Source: a bacterium
Lineage (GTDB): Bacteria; JAMCPX01
Length of the DNA: 6,903 nt
Assembly (NCBI GenBank): GCA_021789095.1
Contig: JAJYJX010000126.1
Span: forward strand, 1 to 6,903
Direction of reading: 5' to 3'
Positions within the stretch are counted from its first letter, which is position 1. Each line of letters begins with the position of its first letter. This document shows, in pieces, positions 1 through 5,703 of this stretch. The position numbers and the translations under genes are program-made. Under the pieces are notes generated by a model. That model searched no databases, was not told where the DNA came from, and saw nothing but the letters and a program-made list of their open reading frames with translations.

Positions 1-899
1 TCATAGCTTTCATAGGGCTTAAGGATGCAGGCATCGTTGTTTCAAATCCTGAAACTTCTGTTGCCCTTGGCAACCTTAAATCAACGCCGACCCTTATTGC
101 AATAGCAGGCATCATCATCATCGCAGCGCTCATGTCCCTTAATGTAAAAGGCTCGATACTTATAGGTATCATTATATCAGGATTCATAGGATACCTCACC
201 GGCATTGTACATTTCGATTTCAGCCGTGGGTTCCTTACCATACCGTCCTTGCATGCCACTTTGGGCAGGATGGACGTTGCCGGCGCTTTCAGGCTGAAAT
301 ACATCGGCCCTATCTTTACGTTTCTGTTCTTTGCGTTGTTCGACGCGATCGGCACTCTTGTTGGTGTTACAAAACAGGCAGGCCTTATGAAGGGAGGTCA
401 TCTGCCGCGGCTCAAAAGGGCATTATTTGTTGATGCTATTGGATCAAGCGTGGGGGCTTTTCTCGGTACATCGCCTGTTACAGCATACATAGAAAGTGCC
501 TCCGGCACGGCTGTCGGAGGCAGGACGGGACTTACCAGTGTATTTACAGCCGCATTGCTGTTGCTTGCCGTATTTTTTACTCCAATTGCAAAAGGGCTTG
601 GCCAGGGATACGCGCTCGGGGATGCGCATCTTTATCCCATAACAGCACCCGCTTTGATTATCGTGGGCAGTCTTATGATGGCTGTTGTTACAGATATCCC
701 GTGGACTGATCCTTCAGAGGCAATACCCGCATTCCTGACAATAACCGCCATGCCTCTTACTTACAGTATATCAAACGGTCTCGCAGTTGGATTCCTGTCC
801 TACCCTGTAGTAAAGCTTTTGAGCGGGAAATGGAAAACGGTACACTGGCTTGTTTACCTGATCGCGTTCTTTATCATGCTGAGATTCATATATCTGTAA
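1..899 (+). CDS. AzgA-type NCS2 purine (hypoxanthine/guanine/adenine) permease, 3' part
   Basis: This is the C-terminal 298 residues of an inner-membrane proton-coupled purine importer. The reading frame is open from base 3 with no stop, so the gene enters from the left edge; the ATG at 132 is an internal methionine (visible residue 44), not the start. Family members are usually about 430-450 residues, so roughly the first third is missing. Family signatures, numbered from the first visible codon, are ALFDAIGTLVGV (111-122), GTSPVTAYIESASGTAVGGR (155-174, with the substrate-site Glu at 164), a DIPW...EAIPAF stretch (231-243) and MPLTYSISNGLAVGF (250-264). Several hydrophobic helices alternate with short loops, and the last one ends at the C-terminus. 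The first aspartate of the usual DLFD motif is alanine here (residue 111), while the second (D114) is kept. The gene converges on pstS and ends with TAA at 897-899. Family assignment is secure; which purine it carries cannot be read from the sequence. Confidence 0.93.
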   Translation, partial: IAFIGLKDAGIVVSNPETSVALGNLKSTPTLIAIAGIIIIAALMSLNVKGSILIGIIISGFIGYLTGIVHFDFSRGFLTIPSLHATLGRMDVAGAFRLKYIGPIFTFLFFALFDAIGTLVGVTKQAGLMKGGHLPRLKRALFVDAIGSSVGAFLGTSPVTAYIESASGTAVGGRTGLTSVFTAALLLLAVFFTPIAKGLGQGYALGDAHLYPITAPALIIVGSLMMAVVTDIPWTDPSEAIPAFLTITAMPLTYSISNGLAVGFLSYPVVKLLSGKWKTVHWLVYLIAFFIMLRFIYL

Positions 900-928
900 A
901 AAAATCCTCTCCCGATAAGGGAGAGGAT
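898..928 (-). terminator. Intrinsic terminator of pstS
   Basis: A perfect 10-bp inverted repeat (904-913 pairing with 919-928) encloses a 5-base loop. Read on the minus strand, it is followed directly by a run of T (complement of the A-run 898-904), the classic rho-independent layout. It lies 44 bases past the pstS stop codon. The U-tract reaches into the TAA stop codon of the convergent permease gene. On the plus strand the hairpin follows the permease stop but has no T-run after it, so it probably terminates efficiently only in the pstS direction, although the hairpin could protect the 3' end of the permease mRNA. Confidence 0.88.
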
Positions 929-971
929 GAGCCGCGAGGGATATACGATCGATGTAAAGGGGTATAGAGTC

Positions 972-2075
972 CTATTTTATCTTTACCTCTTTCAGCCGGG
1001 CTTTGACCTTTGAGATAATATTTTGCGGTAATGGCACATAATCAAGAGAAGCCGCCATTGTTTCTCCTTTTGAATAGGCCCAGTTTATAAACTTCAACAG
1101 TTCATGGGCCTTTGCCGGATCTGTCTGGTGTTTATAGATGATAAGAAATGTGAACCCTGCAATCGGGTATGAGTTTTTACCGGACGAATTTACGAACATT
1201 ACGTTAAAATCGTGCGGTATGGTTTTTACCATTGAAGCCGCTGCCTTTGTCGTTTCTATTGTAGGCCAGACAAAATCGCCTTCCTTGCCTTTTACAGGGC
1301 CGTAAGCCATGTTGTTTTGCAGTACATAGGCAAGCTCCACATATCCAATACTTCCTCTTGTTTTGGTGATAAGCCCTGCAACACCGGGGTTACCCTTACC
1401 TCCAATACCTGTCGGCCAGTTTACGGATGTAGAATGTCCCACCTTTTTAGACCATTCAGGACTTACAGTACTGAGGTATGTTGTAAATATGTTGGTCGTA
1501 CCGCTGCCGTCAGACCTGTGAACAACAATAACAGGCATGGATGGCAGTTGGATGCCGGGATTAACGGCCTTTATAGCAGGATCATCCCATTGTGTAATCT
1601 TACCGAGGTAAATATCCGCAATCAGCCCTGGTGTGAATTTCAAACCTTTGCCAACACCTGGAAGGTTGTAAGCCATTGCAACCGCGCCTGCAACTGTCGG
1701 CATCTGGATCAGCCCGTGTTCCTTCAATGTCTTTGCATCGAGAGGTGCATCACTTGCACCGAAATCCACTGTTTTTGCTATAATCTGCTGTATGCCGCCG
1801 CCGCTGCCTATGGGCTGGTAATTGATCTTAACGCCTGTTTCCTTTTCATATTCATAAAACCATTTTGAGTAGATTGGATACGGGAAGGTCGCACCTGCTC
1901 CGATGAGCTGCGGACCTGCTAATGCATTCCCAGGAATCAAAAACGAACCGAAAAGCAAACCTGTCATTAAAGCATACCCTATGCTTTGTTTAGGGCTTAT
2001 TCTGACTAATATCAGTTTTATAGTTGCTATAACCATTAACCATTTGACCTCTAACTTCAGCAGCAATCTCTTCAT
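972..2075 (-). CDS. pstS: Phosphate ABC transporter periplasmic phosphate-binding protein PstS
   Basis: This 367-residue protein binds inorganic phosphate in the periplasm and delivers it to the PstCAB importer. Phosphate-site motifs follow the family order: GAGATFPYP (59-67), IGSGGGIQQI (89-98), DFGASDAPL (104-112) and HRSDGSGTTNIF (186-197). These supply equivalents of the E. coli ligands Thr, Phe, Ser, Asp and the Arg/Ser/Gly/Thr cluster (R187, S191, G192, T193). GSIGYVE (241-247), YPIAGFT (303-309) and a late YVPLP (346-350) are also typical. A signal-peptide hydrophobic stretch (about 32-49) ends at ALA/GP, predicted cleavage after residue 53, with no lipobox. The start at 2075 is chosen for the strong Shine-Dalgarno site at 2081-2087. 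It gives an unusually long N-terminus with an extra hydrophobic stretch (12-25). The ATG at 1967 (Met37) would give a normal-length signal peptide but has a weaker ribosome site. No pstC, pstA, pstB or phoU follows; a terminator does. Function is well supported, the start less so. Confidence 0.95.
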   Translation of the reverse strand: MKRLLLKLEVKWLMVIATIKLILVRISPKQSIGYALMTGLLFGSFLIPGNALAGPQLIGAGATFPYPIYSKWFYEYEKETGVKINYQPIGSGGGIQQIIAKTVDFGASDAPLDAKTLKEHGLIQMPTVAGAVAMAYNLPGVGKGLKFTPGLIADIYLGKITQWDDPAIKAVNPGIQLPSMPVIVVHRSDGSGTTNIFTTYLSTVSPEWSKKVGHSTSVNWPTGIGGKGNPGVAGLITKTRGSIGYVELAYVLQNNMAYGPVKGKEGDFVWPTIETTKAAASMVKTIPHDFNVMFVNSSGKNSYPIAGFTFLIIYKHQTDPAKAHELLKFINWAYSKGETMAASLDYVPLPQNIISKVKARLKEVKIK

Positions 2076-2080
2076 TTAAA

Positions 2081-2087
2081 CCTCCTT
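2081..2087 (-). promoter_or_regulatory. Strong Shine-Dalgarno site of pstS
   Basis: Minus-strand AAGGAGG lies five bases before the ATG at 2075-2073 and is nearly a full match to the anti-Shine-Dalgarno sequence. It is the main reason for preferring the long PstS reading over the internal start at Met37. Confidence 0.85.
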
Positions 2088-2141
2088 GGTTTCGCTGTAT
2101 TAATTTTTCTTGCAGTTTCTTCCAATAAGATTATGACCCGT

Positions 2142-2152
2142 ATGTAAATTCC
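2142..2152. repeat. Direct repeat ATGTAAATTCC, copy near pstS
   Basis: This 11-base word recurs exactly at 2317-2327 in the same orientation. Its core TGTAAATT (minus AATTTACA) also appears at 2176-2183, 33 bases from this copy or about three helical turns. TTTACA-like words resemble half-sites described for PhoP-type regulators in Firmicutes (TTAACA-like), but the spacing here does not match those boxes. Confidence 0.4.
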
Positions 2153-2175
2153 GTATTACAGAAGCTTATATTCGG

Positions 2176-2183
2176 TGTAAATT
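2176..2183. repeat. Third copy of the TGTAAATT core word
   Basis: Eight bases identical to the core of the 11-base direct repeat, in the same orientation and 33 bases from the pstS-proximal copy. It directly abuts the interrupted palindrome. Confidence 0.3.
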
Positions 2184-2210
2184 ATGCGTTCACCCCGCAT
2201 GTGAACGAAT
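2184..2210. promoter_or_regulatory. Interrupted palindrome in pstS leader (possible operator or RNA hairpin)
   Basis: CGTTCAC (2187-2193) and GTGAACG (2201-2207) form a perfect 7-bp inverted repeat around a 7-base spacer. Two further pairs (2184/2210 and 2185/2209) extend it across one mismatch. A second inverted repeat, ATGCG (2184-2188) with CGCAT (2196-2200), overlaps it, so two mutually exclusive pairings are possible. It lies just downstream of the start site implied by the TATAAT box, suiting either a repressor operator or a leader-RNA hairpin. I cannot assign a binding protein. Confidence 0.4.
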
Positions 2211-2222
2211 CATGGATATGGC

Positions 2223-2251
2223 ATTATACAGATTAAACCGAAAAATGTATT
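2223..2251 (-). promoter_or_regulatory. Candidate sigma-70 promoter for pstS
   Basis: A perfect -10 hexamer TATAAT reads on the minus strand from 2228 to 2223. Seventeen bases upstream is AATACA (2251 to 2246), matching only three of six -35 positions, so the promoter may need an activator. Transcription would start near 2216 and leave a 5' leader of about 140 bases containing the palindrome at 2184-2210. A perfect TATAAT can arise by chance in AT-rich DNA. Confidence 0.4.
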
Positions 2252-2316
2252 TGCAAAATAGGGGAGTTTGTGTAATGAGCGATAAGCCTGCGTCAAATAT
2301 CGGGTTAACCCTTTTG

Positions 2317-2327
2317 ATGTAAATTCC
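2317..2327. repeat. Direct repeat ATGTAAATTCC, copy near the kinase stop
   Basis: Exact second copy of the 11-base word at 2142-2152, lying 17 bases beyond the kinase stop codon. At about 100 bases upstream of the proposed start site it could be a distal activator site, or chance. Confidence 0.35.
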
Positions 2328-2343
2328 CTTATTTCTTTTTTGG

Positions 2344-3807
2344 TTACCGCTGTGCCTGTGGAAGCTTTACAGTGAATGCAGTTCCGGACGATCCGGAGCT
2401 GCTGACGCTTATATCACCGTTGAGGTCCTGCATCAGGTTCTTTACAATGGCAAGCCCCAGGCCTGTTCCTTTTCCGGAAGGCTTTGTTGTAAAAAACGGT
2501 TCAAAGATCTTTTCGAGATTTTCACCTGCTATACCTCCACCCGTGTCCGTTACCTCTATACTATGGTAACCCTGCCGGTATGCTGATTTTATACCAAGCC
2601 TTCCTTTACCCTGCATGGCGTCCAGTGCATTTGTTATAAGGTTTATAAGAACCTGCCTCAACTTCTCGTAATCTGTTTTACAAACCATGCCGGGTTCTAT
2701 ATCCGTAGATACTTTAACATCCTTGAGATCCCTGTTTAATTCTACACTTGACATAACATCATCGACAAGCGACTTTATGTTGACATCGGTCAATGAAACA
2801 GGTTTTTGTCTTACATACTGCAGTAATTGCTTTATCAGCGCATCTATCCTGTAGGCCTCGACAAGCGAACGGTTTATCATATCCAGTTTATAGTTTATTT
2901 CCGGGTCCGTTTTCTGTCCGGACTTCGTGTTGTCATTTGAAATACTGCTCTTTAACGCCTCAAGTATCGATATAATCGCGCTCAATGGATTGCCTATCTC
3001 GTGTGAAATACCAGATGAAAAACTGCCTATTGTTGCAAGCCGTTCCCTCTTAACAGCAAGATCCCTTGTCTCTTTCAGCTCTTTTATCGTATCTGTTAGA
3101 TGCTGCTGTTTTGTCTGGATAGCCGATGTCATGGCGTTGAATGCCTTAACAATCTGATGTAGTTCTGCGGCATACGGCATCTCGCCGAGCCTGGGATAGT
3201 TGCCGCTGCCCACACCTTCAACGGCCTGTTCAAACCTTCTCAGAGGCACGACCGTATACCGGTCAATCACAAGCCATGAAATGACAACCAGGATAAATAT
3301 ATTCAGCAATATGTATGCGCCCAGTACCTCTATAAGTAGAAAAAGTTTTTTTGTAAGATACGGGCTGTTTGATATCACGGCAAGGTTTATGCATTTTCCC
3401 CCTGTTTTATACACAGGGAAAAGTTTTACAAGATGCATGTGCGTGGCATCTATAAAACCAGGCCGGCAGTGCTCAAGCATTGTCCTTACCTTTTCCGAAT
3501 ATTGACCCGGTATCTTCCTTGTTATCATTGAAATAGCAGAGTCATCGTTGTTCCCTGCAATCATTACACTGGAATACCCCGGGGCTGAAGGGATCTCCTG
3601 CATTGCTTTTACAATATTGTACAGTTGAAGGACATTGCCGTGGGACTGATTCTGAAGCAGCATATTCATTGCCTCTGCATCATCTATAAACTGGCTTACG
3701 AGGCCTTTTTTCTGAACCTGATAAAGCACTAACCCGATAAGCATTAACGCCGTTGCCGTGGCAATAGACAGAATAAAAACGACCTTTGCACGGAGGCCTC
3801 TAAGCAT
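2344..3807 (-). CDS. Inner-membrane HAMP sensor histidine kinase (HPK4/NtrB-like)
   Basis: This 487-residue kinase autophosphorylates on histidine and should pass the phosphate to a response regulator. In order it has transmembrane helix 1 (about 8-30), a periplasmic domain of about 120 residues I do not recognise (31-153, with C114 and C139), helix 2 (about 155-181), a HAMP linker (about 182-235), a short coiled stretch (235-258), and a dimerisation/phosphoacceptor domain with SHEIGNPL (H269). The ATPase domain has N-box NLITNALDAM (389-398), G1 DTGGG (421-425), F-box FEPFFTT (435-441) and G2 GKGTGLGL (445-452), all intact. The HEIGNPL form of the H-box is typical of kinases that pair with NtrC-type sigma-54 regulators. 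The ATG overlaps the end of pilD by eight bases and has TGAGGA (3822-3817) nine bases upstream. No response regulator gene is visible. It is not classical PilS, which has more membrane helices and no HAMP. The signal sensed is unknown. Confidence 0.95.
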   Translation of the reverse strand: MLRGLRAKVVFILSIATATALMLIGLVLYQVQKKGLVSQFIDDAEAMNMLLQNQSHGNVLQLYNIVKAMQEIPSAPGYSSVMIAGNNDDSAISMITRKIPGQYSEKVRTMLEHCRPGFIDATHMHLVKLFPVYKTGGKCINLAVISNSPYLTKKLFLLIEVLGAYILLNIFILVVISWLVIDRYTVVPLRRFEQAVEGVGSGNYPRLGEMPYAAELHQIVKAFNAMTSAIQTKQQHLTDTIKELKETRDLAVKRERLATIGSFSSGISHEIGNPLSAIISILEALKSSISNDNTKSGQKTDPEINYKLDMINRSLVEAYRIDALIKQLLQYVRQKPVSLTDVNIKSLVDDVMSSVELNRDLKDVKVSTDIEPGMVCKTDYEKLRQVLINLITNALDAMQGKGRLGIKSAYRQGYHSIEVTDTGGGIAGENLEKIFEPFFTTKPSGKGTGLGLAIVKNLMQDLNGDISVSSSGSSGTAFTVKLPQAQR

Positions 3808-4567
3808 ATCCGATCGTCCTCAGATAAATCGCTATTATGCCCTGTCCGTAAAACAGGTATAGGATCGCAGCCATAGAAATAAAAGGCCCGAATGGAACGG
3901 CATACCTTCTTCCTTTGCCTGCAAAGATCACAAGAAATATGCCTGCTGCAGAACCGATGAATGCACTCATAACAACAATAAAAAGCACGGCTTCCCATCC
4001 GAGGAACGCGCCAAGCATTGCCATGAGTTTTACGTCACCCATACCCATACCTTCCACACCCGCAACAGCTTTATATATATAAGCTGTTGCCAGCAGAATG
4101 CCGGCCCCTGCCGCTATACCGGAAATAGAACCGACCGGACTGTTTATACCCGTGAAAAAGCTTGATGCAAAACCAAGCACAATACCGGGATAGGTGATCA
4201 CATTGGGAATAATTCTGTGATCAATATCTATGAATGCAACCGCGACAAGTCCTGCTGTTAAAATAAAAAGTACAGGCAGATCCAAGGCAAGCCCGTATTT
4301 AATATAAATGCCTGCGAACAAAACACCTGTTAAGAGCTCTATAACCGGGTATCTCAATGATATATGTCTGCCGCATGCCCTGCACCTGCCGCGTAAAATA
4401 ATGTAGCTTAAGACGGGTATGTTGTCATAAGGCTTTATTTCAGTATTGCAATAAGGACAGCGGGATGATGGATATACAATTGACTTATGTTCAGGTATCC
4501 TGTAGATCACAACATTCAAAAAACTCCCGATAATCAATCCGAATACAGAAACAAACACGATTGTCAT
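3800..4567 (-). CDS. pilD: Type IV prepilin peptidase / N-methyltransferase (A24 family)
   Basis: This 255-residue inner-membrane enzyme cleaves the leader of type IV prepilins or type II secretion pseudopilins and methylates the new N-terminus. It starts with the family-typical helix containing GLIIGSFLNVVIYRIP (10-25). A cytoplasmic loop follows with two zinc-type cysteine pairs, CPYC (37-40) and CRAC (62-65), the mark of the bifunctional enzyme. The aspartyl-protease sites are FIDIDHRIIPN (112-122) and GMGDVKLMAMLGAFLGW (175-191, D178). The remainder is hydrophobic helices; length is normal and no key residue is missing. The start ATG shares four bases (ATGA) with the aminotransferase stop and has no clear ribosome site of its own, so translation is probably coupled. 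The last eight bases overlap the kinase start. No pilin or pilus-assembly gene is visible, so the substrate could be pilin or pseudopilin. Confidence 0.95.
   Translation of the reverse strand: MTIVFVSVFGLIIGSFLNVVIYRIPEHKSIVYPSSRCPYCNTEIKPYDNIPVLSYIILRGRCRACGRHISLRYPVIELLTGVLFAGIYIKYGLALDLPVLFILTAGLVAVAFIDIDHRIIPNVITYPGIVLGFASSFFTGINSPVGSISGIAAGAGILLATAYIYKAVAGVEGMGMGDVKLMAMLGAFLGWEAVLFIVVMSAFIGSAAGIFLVIFAGKGRRYAVPFGPFISMAAILYLFYGQGIIAIYLRTIGYA
3817..3822 (-). promoter_or_regulatory. Shine-Dalgarno site of the kinase inside pilD
   Basis: Minus-strand TGAGGA lies nine bases before the kinase ATG at 3807-3805, within the last codons of pilD. It supports this start and indicates that the kinase is translated from the shared operon mRNA. 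Confidence 0.65.
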
Positions 4568-5703
4568 GGTTTTGAGCTTTGAATTTGTTTCTTTATGCTG
4601 CCCGCTATGAACTTCTGCTGGTCCACGGTCAACTCCGGATACATCGGCAGGCTCAAGACCTGCTTTGATGCAAGCTCTGTCTGCTTTAAACTGCCCTTCC
4701 TGTATCCGAGGTATTTAAAAACAGGCTGCAGGTGAAGAGGCACCGGGTAGTACACCTCTGTTCCGATCCCTTCCTGCTTCAAATAATCCCTCAGACTGTC
4801 CCTGTTTTTGGTCCTGATCGTATACTGGTGAAATATATGCGTCAGGTCCTCAGGCACCTCGGGCAGGACAATGCTGTCAGCCAGTCCGGCTTCTTTGAAC
4901 AGATCGTTGTACCTTTTTGCAAGTTCCATCCTCGTATGGTTCCATTGCTCTATATGATTGAGATTTACAGAAAGCACAGCAGCCTGCAGTGCATCAAGCC
5001 TGCTGTTTATACCCATATATTTATGGATGTACCTTTCCGGTGAACCGTGTAGCCTTAATACTCTCAGCAGGTCCGCAATCTTATCGTCATTAGTGACAAC
5101 CATACCTCCGTCTCCGGCACCGCCGAGGTTTTTTGTGGGGTAAAATGAGAAACAGCCCGTATCTCCCAGTGTCCCTGCTTTTCTGTATCCGTTTTTGTAT
5201 ATGCACCGTGCACCAAATGCCTGGGCCGCATCCTCTATAACACATACCTTGTATTTCCGGGCAAGCTCCATAATAGATTGCATATCAGCGCTCCTGCCGT
5301 AGAGATGGACCGGCAGTATTGCTTTTATCCTGCGGTTGTGCTTTAACGCATGCTCGATCGCGGGTATTGATATATTGAAGGTACCGGGATCGATATCCAC
5401 GAATAAAGGCAGAGCGCCGAGTCTTGCTATTGCAGAAGCAGTCGCAAAAAACGTAAATGGGGTTGTTATTACTTTATCCCCCCTTTTTATGTCCGCAGAT
5501 ATCAGTGCAAGGTAAACTGCATCAGAGCCGGATGCAACTGCCACGGCGTGTTTTACGTCAAGGTATGTTTCGCATGCCTTTTCAAATTCACTGACAAAGC
5601 TACCCATCACAAACTGCTGTGTTTCAAAAACCTGCCTCACCTTTTTGAGTATGTCATCGTTCAGCTTATTATAGTGTTCCGACAAATCCAATTGCTTTAT
5701 CAT
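4564..5703 (-). CDS. DegT/DnrJ/EryC1/StrS-family PLP-dependent sugar aminotransferase
   Basis: This 379-residue fold-type I enzyme uses pyridoxal phosphate to transfer an amino group to a keto group of a nucleotide-activated sugar, usually for lipopolysaccharide, capsule or glycoprotein glycans. From the start used here, the cofactor phosphate-side motif is SGSDAVYLAL (58-67), VIEDAAQAFGA (155-165) carries the ring-binding Asp, and SFYPTKNLGGAGDGG (186-200) contains the Schiff-base lysine K191. GINSRLDALQAA (231-242) and the HQYTIRTKNRDSL and YYPVPLHLQPVF blocks near 292-329 are also typical. The start at 5703 is preferred because it forms a TAATG one-base overlap with the asnB stop and has GAAAGGA eight bases upstream. 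A longer reading from 5760 would add 19 residues buried in asnB. The sequence resembles WbpE-like enzymes, but substrate and amination position cannot be fixed, so no symbol is given. Confidence 0.93.
   Translation of the reverse strand: MIKQLDLSEHYNKLNDDILKKVRQVFETQQFVMGSFVSEFEKACETYLDVKHAVAVASGSDAVYLALISADIKRGDKVITTPFTFFATASAIARLGALPLFVDIDPGTFNISIPAIEHALKHNRRIKAILPVHLYGRSADMQSIMELARKYKVCVIEDAAQAFGARCIYKNGYRKAGTLGDTGCFSFYPTKNLGGAGDGGMVVTNDDKIADLLRVLRLHGSPERYIHKYMGINSRLDALQAAVLSVNLNHIEQWNHTRMELAKRYNDLFKEAGLADSIVLPEVPEDLTHIFHQYTIRTKNRDSLRDYLKQEGIGTEVYYPVPLHLQPVFKYLGYRKGSLKQTELASKQVLSLPMYPELTVDQQKFIAGSIKKQIQSSKP

Larger units (their letters stand above)
2076..2343 (-). promoter_or_regulatory. 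Non-coding pstS leader and promoter region
   Basis: These 268 bases separate the kinase stop codon from pstS, which is transcribed in the same direction. The stretch is AT-rich and holds no supportable gene. It contains a TATAAT box, an interrupted palindrome, three AATTTACA words (two inside an 11-base exact repeat) and the pstS ribosome site. A single GTCATAA word (2137 down to 2131) resembles one half of an E. coli Pho box, but a convincing second half is missing. I see no hairpin with a T-run after the kinase gene, so read-through from the upstream operon into pstS cannot be excluded. Phosphate-starvation control is expected from what is known of pst genes, but the sequence does not prove it. 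Confidence 0.6.

Noticed and set aside
1317-1868. 183-codon plus-strand ORF opposite pstS
   Set aside because: Fully antisense to a clear pstS gene, cysteine-rich with no recognisable domain: a shadow frame.
1974-1986. GCATA-CCC-TATGC inverted repeat inside the pstS signal region
   Set aside because: Short, within coding sequence, with no T-run or supporting context; consistent with chance.
2120-2140. E. coli-type Pho box before pstS
   Set aside because: Only the first half (GTCATAA) is recognisable; the expected second CTGTCAT half is not present at the right spacing.
2302-2311. Perfect palindrome GGGTTAACCC as a terminator for the kinase operon
   Set aside because: It could fold only as three base pairs with a four-base loop, and on the minus strand no T-run follows. 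It is followed by four T on the plus strand, where no gene is present.
2245-2322. Plus-strand small ORF of 25 codons, with an inner 15-codon reading from 2275 behind a GGGGAG site eight bases upstream
   Set aside because: Very short, antisense to the pstS leader, no plus-strand promoter recognised and no recognisable product; one purine-rich word before an ATG is expected by chance.
2088-2343. Sigma-54 (-24/-12) promoter before pstS
   Set aside because: TTGCA- and TGCA-like words exist on the minus strand, but none has GG ten bases before the GC.
3744-3998. 84-codon minus-strand ORF overlapping pilD and the kinase
   Set aside because: It lies in another frame of both real genes; its cysteine- and arginine-rich translation is a frame-shift artefact and not a zinc protein.
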